The notes: generated by a model not told the origin, from the sequence alone. Positions 7,127 through 16,886 are shown, numbered from the stretch's first letter. The stretch is DNA of 18,355 nucleotides from CAYPJE01 sp964410945 (GCA_964410945.1 CAYPJE010000055.1:1-18355); one strand, 5' to 3'. A program made the numbers and translations.

Positions 7127-8824
7127 ATGAATTCATTCAAATCATTGTGGAAATCATTAATACTGATTATCAGCTCCACCTATCTTTTTGCCGGACCGGA
7201 AATTGTCCGGTTTACGACCATTGAACTTTCTGATCAGTGGGGAGGTGGTCTTTATTGGATCGGTGGAGACGGAACGATATTTGGCGGGGGGTATTATTAC
7301 AGCGCCGGATTCCGCTGGACATTTGAGAACGGTGAGGAAAATATAGGTGGCATGTACATTAGGGATATGGATAATAATGGTGTTGTGGTGGGGGAAACCA
7401 TGTTCCCAATGCTGTTGGACGGTGTATTGACCGATGTTGAAGCAGCGGCTTATTATGATGATGTGACCGAAGAATGGGAGATGATTGGCCCGATTCTGGG
7501 AACTGCGGCAACCCATTCCTCCATGTATCAGGGGGCCTGGGCCATAGCAGCCGATACGATGGTTGTTGCCGGGATGTACTGGCATGACAATGCCACAACG
7601 ACGGCTTTTGTATGGTCGTCTGAAGATTCGCTGGGTCAGTTACTGATGGATTATGGTGATGATTTGAACAGTCGCCCCAATGATATCAGTGCCGATGGAC
7701 GCGTAATTGTCGGTTGGGCGTCCATATGGGATGGTTCCTATTATTCTGATCGTACCGCCCAGGTCTGGACCTATAACGACGCTACTGGAAATTATGATTT
7801 ATTGTTCATCGGCGATCTGGTTAACGATCCGTACCATGATGGAGAAGCCCATGCCGTTAGTCCTGATGGCCGAATCGTGACCGGTTGGTCCGGGGGGGCA
7901 ATGTTCATCTGGACGGCCACAGATGGCATGCAGAATGCCGGCTATGCCCCGGGACACGATCCCGCAGTAGCCGGTGTAGTCCCAATGGCTATCAATGATC
8001 ATGGAACCTCGGTCGGTTTTGCCCAGGCACATATGGTCGAATGGTCGCGTGAGGCGGTAATCTATACCCCGGAAAGCGGAATTGTATTTTTGGAAGACAG
8101 TCTGATAACCCTCGGGTTCGAAGATCAGCTTGAAGACTGGATGCTGCTTCAGGCTAACGATATCTCAGACGATGGTCTGATCATCGTCGGTACCTGTGTC
8201 GGTACTCTGGGCATCCTGCAGCCGTTTATCCTGGAATTTTTACCTCCCGATACACCGCAGAACCTGCAATTATCTTATCAGAGCGATGGCACCAATGAAA
8301 GTATTGAGCTTGCCTGGGATGCCATTGCGAACAACGAATACGGCTATGCCCTTGAACGCCGTGCTACGGAAAACGGAGTGACCAGCGACTGGCAATTGAT
8401 CGCCAATCCAGATTCCAGTGTCAATTCCTATATTGACGGCACAATTTATAGTGGGGGTATCGATTGGGAATATCGTCTCAGGGCGGAGAATCCGGTTGGC
8501 GTCTCGGACTGGGCGACGGCGCAAATTTATCTGAGCACTGAAAATGAATTAGTCATGCCCGTATCATTCGGAATCACAACAATCTTCCCCAATCCTTTCA
8601 ATCCAACCACACGGATTCGATTTGAGCTTCCGGAAGCAATGCCGGTCGAAATGGCACTATATTCGGTCATCGGAACCCAGGTGGCGGTGATATATGAAGG
8701 CCAGCTTGTAGCCGGGGCACATGAACACACACTGGATTTGAGCGGCTACAGCACCGGCACTTATTTTGTGAAGCTGCAGGGTGCGGGATTTGAGGATGTT
8801 CAGAAGATAACACTCGTAAAATAG
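7127..8824 (+). CDS. secreted HAF-repeat protein with T9SS-type sorting domain
   Basis: The 565-residue protein starts at ATG 7127 behind AAAGGA. It has a signal peptide at about residues 1-22 (LILIISSTYLFAG). HAF-like repeats follow: GGDGTIFGGGYYYSAGFRWT near 47, ISADGRVIVGW near 187, VSPDGRIVTGW near 244, INDHGTSVGFA near 288 and ISDDGLIIVGT near 346. A fibronectin-III-like module occupies about 375-468 (IELAWDAIANNEYGYALERR). The sorting domain occupies about 478-565, with FPNPFNPTTRIRFELP at 487 onward, then a beta-rich end, STGTYFVKLQ. It is probably exported by T9SS to the surface or medium. Its role is unknown and no enzyme motif is seen. The architecture closely parallels the divergent gene at 4213-6624. 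The protease gene follows 120 bases downstream on the same strand with no convincing terminator between, so the two may be co-transcribed. Confidence 0.85.
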   Translation: MNSFKSLWKSLILIISSTYLFAGPEIVRFTTIELSDQWGGGLYWIGGDGTIFGGGYYYSAGFRWTFENGEENIGGMYIRDMDNNGVVVGETMFPMLLDGVLTDVEAAAYYDDVTEEWEMIGPILGTAATHSSMYQGAWAIAADTMVVAGMYWHDNATTTAFVWSSEDSLGQLLMDYGDDLNSRPNDISADGRVIVGWASIWDGSYYSDRTAQVWTYNDATGNYDLLFIGDLVNDPYHDGEAHAVSPDGRIVTGWSGGAMFIWTATDGMQNAGYAPGHDPAVAGVVPMAINDHGTSVGFAQAHMVEWSREAVIYTPESGIVFLEDSLITLGFEDQLEDWMLLQANDISDDGLIIVGTCVGTLGILQPFILEFLPPDTPQNLQLSYQSDGTNESIELAWDAIANNEYGYALERRATENGVTSDWQLIANPDSSVNSYIDGTIYSGGIDWEYRLRAENPVGVSDWATAQIYLSTENELVMPVSFGITTIFPNPFNPTTRIRFELPEAMPVEMALYSVIGTQVAVIYEGQLVAGAHEHTLDLSGYSTGTYFVKLQGAGFEDVQKITLVK

Positions 8825-8944
8825 GGCCAATGTATATTTAAAGACCAGAACTAATGAATGAATGTTCTTGCCGGCATTAGTTAGACGTATCAGCCTTCGT
8901 CTGGGTTACTTCTTTAGTCGGCGTCTGAAACAGGAGAATTCACT

Positions 8945-11900
8945 ATGACTGCAAATAGAATTGTACTGACGGTAATTATTGTCATTTCCTGTGCTTTTGG
9001 AGATGTAAATCGAAACAGGACTGTTTTACCGGGCATCAAGGACAGACCGGTGTGGGAAGAAAACCTGGTCTGTTTCAAACTTGCCGAAAACATACCGACA
9101 TTAACTTATGGGAAGTCCACAGCGGCATCGGGCATCCGTTCACTGGATAAGCTGTTAGTGGAATATGAAGCAAAAACGATACGTCCGCGCTTTAAAGTTA
9201 ATTTTCTTAAACGTTCCGCCGGTCTGCCCGACCTGACCAGTATCTACCTGGCCGAAGTGGAAGAAGGTGTAGACTTGGTCGGTTTTATCGCCGAACTGGA
9301 AAAAAACCCGAATGTGGTTTATGCCGAAAGAGTGGCCTGTAATTATTTTGATGAGATCCCATCCGACAGTCTGTATTCCCTGCTGACACATTTGCCGCAG
9401 ATATATGCCGAACAGGCCTGGGATATCCACCATGGCGAGGATGGTGCGGAGGAAGTGGTTATCGGCATAGTTGACAGTGGAATAGACTGGAAACACCCTG
9501 ACCTGATATCTAATATTTATAATAATCTTGGTGAAGATGCCGATGGTGACGGGGCCACTTTAATGCAATTTGGCGGGATGTGGTATTTCGATCTGGGTGA
9601 TATCAATGGGATCGATGACGACAATAATGGCTATATTGATGATTTTATCGGCTGGAACATGTATGCCAACGAGAATGGCGATCAAAGCAATGATCCAATG
9701 GAGTCCGTACCTAGTTATCACGGTACCCATGTATCAGGTCTGGCGGCCGGAGTAACCAATAATGTGGAGGGAATTGCCGCCATATCCTGGAATGTGAAAA
9801 TCATGGTCACCAGCCATGCCTACAGCGGCGGGATTTCTGTTTACAATCCTTATGACGGCATTATCTACCTGGCTGAAAACGGAGCCGATATCATCAACAC
9901 CAGCTGGGGCGGGCTGGAGTATACCCAGGCGGCTAAAGAAGTGATTGATTATGCCCTTGGTCTTGGGTGCATAATCGTAGGTTCTGCCGGGAACACCGGT
10001 GGCAGTTACGATCATTACCCCAGTGATTTCCCCGGTGTAGTCTGTGTAGCTGCGGTCGGGCCCGATGATTATATAACCTACTACACCAATGTGGGTCTGG
10101 GGGTGGATATAAGTGTACCCGGGGGAGACCAGAATCCGGGACTGTTGAGCACCTATCCGGGTGGGGATTATCTTTATTCGTCAGGTACATCCATGGCCAG
10201 CCCGGTCGCGGCAGGTGCCCTGGCGTTGCTTAAATCGTATCACCCCGACTGGACCAATGACGAATTGATCCACCAGTTTCTGGCAACTACCGATGATATC
10301 TATAATATTAATTATGGTTTTTTGCACCAGCTGGGGCACGGTCGGTTGAATGCCTATCGAATGATGAACGAAAGCGCCCCGCAACTTGCTGGCGGGATGC
10401 GTCTGGCAATTCATGAGGTACAGTCAACCAACCCGAATATGTTTGAGCACAAGGCCAGCCTTGGTGATACTGCCTCGCTCAGTTTCGTGATTCGTAACTA
10501 TACCATGTTTGTGGAAGACAGTAATGTGACTTTTACCCTGACTTCTGATAATCCCCATATCCTGATATCCGACAATAGTTATGTGGGCGCTCTTGCTGCC
10601 GATGATTTTTCTCAGATTGACAGTCGCTTTTTTATTGAGATCGCACCGGAAGCAACATCCCAAATCAGCAATTTGATCCTCAATGTATCACCGGCTACCG
10701 CTGAGGTGTCTGCCGGTGCCAGCCTGGAATTTCCATTGATTATCAATACCATCAATGTGGCCGAGGCGGAGCTTGAGGTTGATGTGGAGTATGGAGATAC
10801 AGCAGTTGAATCGTTGACTCTGGTCAATTCGGGAGAAGTCGAAACTGAATACCAGATCAGTATTACTGATCCGTTCCCAAATTTTTCCGTCTGGCACCTG
10901 GATACCATTAATGCCTACGACGGGAACTCCTGGTGGTGTGGTATAGAAGAAATCATGGAATACCCTTATTCCAGCTGTCAGATACTTGATCTGCCGGTTT
11001 TTGACCTGTCAGCTACTACGACGCCCTTATTGACTTTCATGGCGGCCTGGGAGATTGAAGAGCCATCCAAGAATCCACCCTATGATGGCTGGGATGCCGC
11101 CAATGTCTGGATATCCACAGACGGTGGCTTCAATTACACGCCCCTGCGCCCGGATTTCCCGGCTTACACTTGCGAGAGTGTCTATGCCTTTGGACAGTAT
11201 TTTGTAGGTGATTCAATTCCCGGATGGGCCGGGAGCAGCGGTGGCTGGGTACCGGTACAATTCGATTTGAGTCCATATCGTAATGAACGGGTGAGTATAC
11301 GCCTTGTAATGGCTTCCGATCCTGTTACCGAGGGTCTGGGTTTCTTCGCTGATAATATCCTGGTGGATGATTCGGGAACAACCATCTACCAGAATACCGG
11401 TGAGGATGATTTTAAAATAAGAAGCTATGCCTCAAGTGCTTATGAATACGATAGTCCCTGGTTGTCTGTGGATGATTCAGATGGATTAATCAGTGCCAAT
11501 TCGTCAATCAACGTTCCGTTTAATATTGATGCCAGAGACCTGACGGTGGGTGGTCATACGGCTATGATAAGAATTGCTACCGGAGATATTTCGATTGCCG
11601 AACTGGATTGCAGACTTTTTGTCACGGCACCCAATGCTGATATAGGCCTTCGCAATTATTCATTGTCCAATGGAGATTATCGGGTGGCCAGAGATGAAGT
11701 ATTGACAGTCACCGTTGACAATTACGGTCAAACGGATGCCAGCCAGATCCAGCTTACTGCCAGCCTGATGCTGGAGAGTAACCCTGTCTGGACCGATACG
11801 ATTACTATTGATGCCCTCGATGCACAGCAATTCGCCCGGTATTCCTTCAAACCGTATTTTGTCAGTATCGAAGGTGATTTGGAACTGAATATTGCACTGG

Positions 11901-12727
11901 CCGGTTACGACAGTGATGTCAACCAGCATAATGATATCCTGACTGAGGACATTGAAATCTCAACCCTTGTAGATCCATTTACCTGGGTATTGAACCCGAT
12001 CTGGAATATTAATGGCTGGGGTTTCACCGATATGTCCGGTTACCAGGATGGACGATCGATGCACTGTAATGCCGGGGTGACACCTTATCAGTCCAATATG
12101 GACAATTTCCTGGCCTATGAACCAGGCATCAATATGGCAGAACTGAATTCATTGGCCATAAAATATTATGCTCTTTACCAACTGGAGGATAATGTTGATT
12201 TTGGTACTTTTGAGATCAGTTTAGACCAGGAGAACTGGACGGTCCTTAACACACATACTGGTACTGATATTGCCTGGTCACCTCAGGTAATAGATTTAAC
12301 CGGATACTGTGGTGCCGAGCATGATTCCCTGTGGTTCAGGTTTCATTTTACTTCGGATGGGCAGAATGAAATGCTGGGATATTTTATCGACCATGTGCAG
12401 TTTCTGGTCCCGGAGGGATTGAGTACCAGTGATGATGTATTGTCACCAAAGGAATTATCCCTATCGCCTAACTACCCGAATCCCTTTAATCCGATTACCA
12501 ATATCAATTATTCGATTTCCAGGAACTCGATGGTTGAATTGAAGATTTATGATTTGCTGGGCAAAGAAGTAAATACTTTGGTATCGGAAATTCAGGGCGC
12601 CGGTAATTATTCGGTGATCTGGGACGCCACCAACTATCTGGAGCAACCGGTCAGTTCCGGTGTGTACCTGTACCAGTTAAAAGCTGAAAACCGTATCCTG
12701 TCAGGGAAGATGGTATTACTGAAATAA
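8945..12727 (+). CDS. secreted subtilisin-family (S8) serine protease with T9SS-type sorting domain
   Basis: The 1260-residue protein starts at ATG 8945 behind a good AGGAG. Domains in order: signal peptide (about 1-19); an inhibitor-like propeptide (about 40-135) ending in NPNVVYAERV; and an S8 catalytic domain (about 150-470). The triad is complete: D177 in VIGIVDSGIDWKHPD, H259 in HGTHVSGLAAG and S416 in GTSMASPVAAGAL, with oxyanion N350 in GSAGNTGG. A long beta-rich extension follows. It holds a jelly-roll-like segment at about 690-810 (WVPVQFDLSPYRNERVSIRL, FFADNILVDD), a CARDB-like segment at about 895-1010, and a second jelly-roll-like segment at about 1020-1150 (PQVIDLTGYCGAEHDSLWFR). 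The sorting domain, about 1168-1260, contains SPNYPNPFNPITN and SSGVYLYQLK. It is expected to degrade proteins outside the cell or at its surface, and the propeptide should be removed on activation. The substrate is unknown, but the long extension may bind carbohydrate or cell-surface targets. It lies downstream of a HAF-repeat gene. Confidence 0.93.
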   Translation: MTANRIVLTVIIVISCAFGDVNRNRTVLPGIKDRPVWEENLVCFKLAENIPTLTYGKSTAASGIRSLDKLLVEYEAKTIRPRFKVNFLKRSAGLPDLTSIYLAEVEEGVDLVGFIAELEKNPNVVYAERVACNYFDEIPSDSLYSLLTHLPQIYAEQAWDIHHGEDGAEEVVIGIVDSGIDWKHPDLISNIYNNLGEDADGDGATLMQFGGMWYFDLGDINGIDDDNNGYIDDFIGWNMYANENGDQSNDPMESVPSYHGTHVSGLAAGVTNNVEGIAAISWNVKIMVTSHAYSGGISVYNPYDGIIYLAENGADIINTSWGGLEYTQAAKEVIDYALGLGCIIVGSAGNTGGSYDHYPSDFPGVVCVAAVGPDDYITYYTNVGLGVDISVPGGDQNPGLLSTYPGGDYLYSSGTSMASPVAAGALALLKSYHPDWTNDELIHQFLATTDDIYNINYGFLHQLGHGRLNAYRMMNESAPQLAGGMRLAIHEVQSTNPNMFEHKASLGDTASLSFVIRNYTMFVEDSNVTFTLTSDNPHILISDNSYVGALAADDFSQIDSRFFIEIAPEATSQISNLILNVSPATAEVSAGASLEFPLIINTINVAEAELEVDVEYGDTAVESLTLVNSGEVETEYQISITDPFPNFSVWHLDTINAYDGNSWWCGIEEIMEYPYSSCQILDLPVFDLSATTTPLLTFMAAWEIEEPSKNPPYDGWDAANVWISTDGGFNYTPLRPDFPAYTCESVYAFGQYFVGDSIPGWAGSSGGWVPVQFDLSPYRNERVSIRLVMASDPVTEGLGFFADNILVDDSGTTIYQNTGEDDFKIRSYASSAYEYDSPWLSVDDSDGLISANSSINVPFNIDARDLTVGGHTAMIRIATGDISIAELDCRLFVTAPNADIGLRNYSLSNGDYRVARDEVLTVTVDNYGQTDASQIQLTASLMLESNPVWTDTITIDALDAQQFARYSFKPYFVSIEGDLELNIALAGYDSDVNQHNDILTEDIEISTLVDPFTWVLNPIWNINGWGFTDMSGYQDGRSMHCNAGVTPYQSNMDNFLAYEPGINMAELNSLAIKYYALYQLEDNVDFGTFEISLDQENWTVLNTHTGTDIAWSPQVIDLTGYCGAEHDSLWFRFHFTSDGQNEMLGYFIDHVQFLVPEGLSTSDDVLSPKELSLSPNYPNPFNPITNINYSISRNSMVELKIYDLLGKEVNTLVSEIQGAGNYSVIWDATNYLEQPVSSGVYLYQLKAENRILSGKMVLLK

Positions 12728-12856
12728 TCTTTGGCTGAAGAATGTGTCCGGTATTGCCGATCCCTGCAATAAATCCCAATCCACTTGACATGCTGGGTTG
12801 TGGTGGACAGGTGCAATTTTGGTAGCATTCTGAAAAAGGGTACTAATTAAAACTAA

Positions 12857-13093
12857 TTACTTTTAGAATTATCTGGTCTGCCCGCAAAAGATATAACCGG
12901 AAAACAGTGGGAAGCTATGGAATTATATATCGATGAACATGCTCTTACCATTGGTTGCGATTCGCAGGACGGGGAGATAATAATTCATCCGCTTTGACGC
13001 GATGTGGCCTTTCGCGCAAGGCAGGTCATGAAATGGGGATCATGTCTGCGTGCCGAATGCAGCTACGTCGTGCAGATACGGGGTTATCCGTAG
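12857..13093 (+). pseudogene. possible small gene remnant with an internal TGA
   Basis: One frame runs from just after TAA 12854 to TAG 13091 with a single internal TGA at 12995. It contains ATG 12917 preceded by GTGGGAAG. The part before the TGA reads MELYIDEHALTIGCDSQDG then EIIIHPL. The part after it contains RDVAFRARQVMKWGSCLRAE and then CSYVVQIRGYP. The composition looks protein-like and includes several cysteines, but I do not recognise a family. One stop in 79 codons is not rare by chance, and another frame is also open here (12955-13164). It may be a decayed gene, two tiny genes, or noncoding sequence. Confidence 0.2.
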
Positions 13094-13436
13094 GACTCCA
13101 TAATTCTGTTTTTATTACAGGGAAAAATCAGTTAAATATATTTCGTATCTATTATCCAGCGTGAGATGGCTGTATGGCCTAATTTGTGCTCCTCATTTTT
13201 AACGGTGAGAAAATTACGAAGCCTACAACAGTTCCGCTTTTTCTACAACACGCCATTGAGTTGCACATAAAAATTGAATTCAAGTTTATTCAGGCGGTAC
13301 TGATAGAAATTTCAACTTCAGATTAAATCTCAATGTTGACTTAAAATAATTGGCATTTGCTTTAAGTACCTGTAACCTGTAAAATTAGTTCAGTCTAGTT
13401 TACCGGATTCATCTCTGGTATACCTGTTGCTAATCG

Positions 13437-13445
13437 TAAGGAGGT
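13437..13445 (+). promoter_or_regulatory. ribosome binding site that sets a TTG start for the hybrid kinase
   Basis: TAAGGAGGT is a near-complete match to the 16S rRNA 3' end. It lies 6 bases before TTG 13451 and inside the longer open frame that begins at TTG 13427, so the shorter start is favoured. Confidence 0.85.
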
Positions 13446-13450
13446 ACTAT

Positions 13451-16400
13451 TTGAAGTCGGATCAATCCAAGTCTAAAGCCGAATTAATTAACGAAATACT
13501 GGCCCTTCGAAAAAGCGAAGAAAATTACCGCCAACTGTTTTCACGCACACCTCTTGGATATCATTCTTTGGACGCGGATGGAAATTTAATCGCTGTTAAT
13601 AAGATGTGGTTGCATTTGCTCGGGTATGAGGAATCAGAGGTGATCGGACATTGGTTTGGTGATTTTCTGGCCGATGGATATGTGAATGACTTCCAGAAGA
13701 ATTTTTCCAAGTTTAAAACGTCCGGACATATCAGTGGTATGCGGTTTAAGATGGTTACAAAGGAGGGGGGCGAGCTTGATTTGGAATGTGAAGGCCGGAT
13801 TGGTTATGATAACAACGGTGAATTCAAGCAGACCCATTGTATTATTGAGAATATTACCGGCCGCAGGCAGGTTGAGGAACAACTCAGGGAAAATGAGGAA
13901 AACCTGCGCAATTTTTTCAACGTCAATATTGACTTCCTCTGGATACTGGATAATAACGGGAACATTATTGCCGTTAACGATACCGTCCGTCAGAGGTTAG
14001 GGTATAAAGATGAAGAACTGGTAGGCAAACCGGTATTGAATGTCCATCCGCCTGAGAATCGCGCCGAAGCGGAAGCGATAATGACGGCCGTATTAAAAGG
14101 AGAGCAGGATTCCTGCCTGGTGCCATTGCTTACCAAAGATGGTGTTCAAATACCGGTGGAAACATTTGTAACCAGGGGTACATGGAGTGGGGAACCGGCC
14201 ATATTTGGGGTCAGTAGGGATATATCGGTGCTCAAGGTCTCCGAACAGAAATTTTCCAAAGCTTTTCACCGCAGTCCTACGATAGTTGGTCTAAGTGAAC
14301 TTGATACCGGTTTGTACGCGGAGGTCAACCAGACTTTCTATGATCTGCTGGGATATAAGCCCGACGAAATAATCGGCAAAAAAGCTATAGATCTGGTTAA
14401 AATGGACGAGGACTTCCGCGAATATGCCGGTAATAAACTTAAAGAACAGGGGTACCTGCGCAATGAGGAAACAGTTATTTATGCCAAGGACGGTACCCCC
14501 ATCGATGTATTGCTTTCCGCTGATATACTGGAAATAGATAAGAAACTATATAATTTTACTACTGCCATGGATATCACCAGCCGCAAGGAAGTTGAGGAAC
14601 AGAATAAGTCAATCCTGGCGGCGATTCCGGATATGATATTTGAATTTGATAAGCAGGGTACTTTCATTCATCATCATGCTTCCGATCCGAATATGCTGCT
14701 AATGGAACCTGAGCACTTCATTGGCAGGAAAATCACTGACTTAATGGATAAAGATATTGCTGATCTTTCCCTTGAAAATATTCATGAAGTACTTGCTGAT
14801 AATGAACCCCGGCGCTTTGAATATTCGGTCAACATCAATGAACGTATTAGCTATTTTGAAACCCGGATGGTTCCCAAGGGCAAGTCGAATGTACTGGCGA
14901 TAGTGCGTAATATTACCGAACAGAAATTGGCGCAAAAAGCTTTAAATGAGAGCCAGGAGAAACTCAGGATTGCCATTGCCGGCCTGAATTGCAGTGTCTT
15001 TACCCATGATCGGGACTTGCGATTCACCTGGGTATATAATCCGGTATCCGGTTTTGATGACAATAATCTTCTGGGGAAGACCGATGCTGATATCCTGCCT
15101 CCGGAGGAAGCAGCCATTGTTACCGGGTTGAAGAAAAAAGTTCTGGAAACCGGTGTGAGTGATCATCAAATTATCCGAATGGTTGTTGATGGTAAAAAAT
15201 CCATTTATGACGTACGAGTCGAACAGTTGATCGACGATGAAGGTAAAATCACTGGAGTAATAGGAGTTTCCCGCGATATAACCAAATATATCGAATTTGA
15301 GGAAGAACTCAAGCTGGCCAAGGAAACTGCCGAGAGCTATCTGGATATTGCCGCTGAAATAATTATTTCCCTGGATACTGATGGAAATATTATGTTGTTG
15401 AATGACAGTGGCCACAAGTTGCTTGGGTATGAGAACGGTGAATTGGTTGGGAAAAACTGGTTTGATACCTGCTTGTCGAAAGAAATAGTCCCCGAAATAA
15501 AGCAGGTATTCAGGAAATTGATGGCCGGAGATATGGGGAACGTCGAACGGTATGATAATCAGGTTATTACAAAAACAGGGGAAGTATTGATTATTCGTTG
15601 GCATAATTCGTTGCTCCGTGATGAGAATAATAAGATAGCAGGTACTTTGAGTTCAGGCGAAGATATTACCAAGCGCAAACAGGCCGAAGACGAACTTGAA
15701 AAAGCTCTTAAGGAAGCGCGGCAGGCCAATGAATTGAAGAATCTCTTTCTGGTTAATATGTCCCATGAGATTCGAACTCCGTTGAATTCCGTTTTAGGTT
15801 TCACTGAAATTCTTGGGGAAAGTCTGGCAGATAAGATTAGCGATGAAGAACAGGAATTTTTCCAATTGATTCGGGGCAGTGGCCAAAGATTATTGAAAAC
15901 AGTGCATGAAATTCTTGATATATCACGGATTGAAGCCGGCGTAATGCCGTATGATCCGGTAATAATAAAACTGGATGGTTTGATTGAACAGATCTGCGGT
16001 GAATTTGAATTACTGGCCCACCAGAAAAACCTGGATTTCAATTGTAGTAATCAGATTAGGGATGGAGTTGTTGAGGTTGACCAACCCTCAGTAGCAAAGG
16101 CCATTACCAACCTGATCGACAATGCGGTAAAATTTACCAGAGAAGGCGAGATTAATGTTAATTTATATGAGTTGGATGGTAAATATGTTCTTTCAATCAG
16201 TGATACGGGGAAAGGCATCGATGCTGAATACCAGAAGAATATGTATGATACATTTACGCAGGAAAGTACTGGTTATACCAAGCAATATCAGGGATTGGGG
16301 CTGGGCTTATCGATCGCCAAGCGCTGTCTGGATATGAATGATATCCCGATTAGGGTGAAGAGTAAAAAGGACTTTGGGACTACCTTCTACCTGACATTCA

Positions 16401-16843
16401 CTCCCGTGGGAAAAGCCGTGCCCGATGCAGACGAAAAGATGGGCCAAAATAGTGAAGAACAGGAGATAACCGCAGAAGGATCCAAACCGATGATTCTGGT
16501 AGTTGAAGATGACATCCATAACCGCCGGGCGATGGAAATTATTCTAAGGCCGAAATATAAACTTCTGTTTGCTTCCTCGGTGAAAGATTCCAAAGAACAG
16601 TTATTGGATCAAAGGATTGATGTCGTCCTGCTGGATCTGTCACTGGAGGGTGAGGAAGATGGACTCGATCTGGTTTCCTTCCTGAAAAATAAAGAGCGAT
16701 TTAAAAATATCCCGGTCATTGCGGTCACTGCCCACGCCTTTACCTCTGATCGTGAAAATGCGATTAATGCCGGATGTTGCGATTACCTCAGTAAGCCTTT
16801 TTACGCCAGTCAACTGTTGGAGAAAATTGAGAAATGTCTATAG
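13451..16843 (+). CDS. soluble hybrid sensor histidine kinase with six PAS-like domains and a receiver
   Basis: The start is TTG 13451, chosen for the strong Shine-Dalgarno at 13437-13445, giving 1130 residues. There is no signal peptide or membrane segment, so it should be cytoplasmic. Six PAS-like units follow one another, beginning near residues 25, 150, 270, 392, 505 and 640. Most close with a PAC-like IT-x-R/K motif (ENITGRRQ, RDISVLK, MDITSRKE, RNITEQKL, RDITKYIE, EDITKRKQ). Then come HisKA with phospho-acceptor H772 in NMSHEIRTPLNSVLGF, HATPase_c (N891 in NLIDNAVKF, D918 in DTGKGID, then GLGLGLS), and a receiver domain with acidic E1019-D1020-D1021, phospho-acceptor D1062 (VVLLDLSLEG) and K1115 (SKPF). 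All catalytic residues are present. Such hybrid kinases pass phosphate from His to their own Asp and then to a separate phosphotransfer protein, which is not in this window. The PAS ligands cannot be told from sequence. The haem kinase gene follows 43 bases downstream, probably in one operon. Confidence 0.93.
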   Translation: MKSDQSKSKAELINEILALRKSEENYRQLFSRTPLGYHSLDADGNLIAVNKMWLHLLGYEESEVIGHWFGDFLADGYVNDFQKNFSKFKTSGHISGMRFKMVTKEGGELDLECEGRIGYDNNGEFKQTHCIIENITGRRQVEEQLRENEENLRNFFNVNIDFLWILDNNGNIIAVNDTVRQRLGYKDEELVGKPVLNVHPPENRAEAEAIMTAVLKGEQDSCLVPLLTKDGVQIPVETFVTRGTWSGEPAIFGVSRDISVLKVSEQKFSKAFHRSPTIVGLSELDTGLYAEVNQTFYDLLGYKPDEIIGKKAIDLVKMDEDFREYAGNKLKEQGYLRNEETVIYAKDGTPIDVLLSADILEIDKKLYNFTTAMDITSRKEVEEQNKSILAAIPDMIFEFDKQGTFIHHHASDPNMLLMEPEHFIGRKITDLMDKDIADLSLENIHEVLADNEPRRFEYSVNINERISYFETRMVPKGKSNVLAIVRNITEQKLAQKALNESQEKLRIAIAGLNCSVFTHDRDLRFTWVYNPVSGFDDNNLLGKTDADILPPEEAAIVTGLKKKVLETGVSDHQIIRMVVDGKKSIYDVRVEQLIDDEGKITGVIGVSRDITKYIEFEEELKLAKETAESYLDIAAEIIISLDTDGNIMLLNDSGHKLLGYENGELVGKNWFDTCLSKEIVPEIKQVFRKLMAGDMGNVERYDNQVITKTGEVLIIRWHNSLLRDENNKIAGTLSSGEDITKRKQAEDELEKALKEARQANELKNLFLVNMSHEIRTPLNSVLGFTEILGESLADKISDEEQEFFQLIRGSGQRLLKTVHEILDISRIEAGVMPYDPVIIKLDGLIEQICGEFELLAHQKNLDFNCSNQIRDGVVEVDQPSVAKAITNLIDNAVKFTREGEINVNLYELDGKYVLSISDTGKGIDAEYQKNMYDTFTQESTGYTKQYQGLGLGLSIAKRCLDMNDIPIRVKSKKDFGTTFYLTFTPVGKAVPDADEKMGQNSEEQEITAEGSKPMILVVEDDIHNRRAMEIILRPKYKLLFASSVKDSKEQLLDQRIDVVLLDLSLEGEEDGLDLVSFLKNKERFKNIPVIAVTAHAFTSDRENAINAGCCDYLSKPFYASQLLEKIEKCL

Positions 16844-16886
16844 AAATGAGTATGACAACCATCTGTTACTGTTATCTGGCAGGTAA

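Larger units (their letters stand above)
12728..13450. other. 723-base region without a convincing gene
   Basis: No open frame here has both a good start signal and recognisable product. The part 12857-13093 holds a weak stop-interrupted frame, described separately. The part 13095-13430 is AT-rich and presumably contains the promoter of the kinase genes; a TTGACT at 13336-13341 has no clear partner -10 box. I saw no tRNA, riboswitch or clear hairpin terminator after the protease gene. Confidence 0.6.

Noticed and set aside
8849..8882. Inverted repeat AACTAATG / CATTAGTT after the 565-residue protein gene as a terminator
   Set aside because: The 8-bp arms are AT-rich, the loop is 18 bases and there is no T run after it, so it is unlikely to stop transcription into the protease gene.
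12995..13025. TGA 12995 as a selenocysteine codon
   Set aside because: There is a small 5-bp hairpin downstream (about 13007-13022), but it does not resemble a bacterial SECIS element and no selenoprotein family is recognised. A decayed frame or chance is simpler.
12955..13164. 69-codon open frame on the plus strand in the gap before the kinases
   Set aside because: It lacks a good ribosome binding site, its product looks like no known family, and it overlaps another open frame. Neither can be called a gene with confidence.
13350..13366. TGGCATTTGC as a sigma-54 promoter of the kinase operon
   Set aside because: The GG and GC elements are too close together for the fixed -24/-12 spacing.
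14942..15604. 220-codon open frame on the minus strand inside the hybrid kinase
   Set aside because: It is antisense to well-formed PAS domains and its product resembles no known family.
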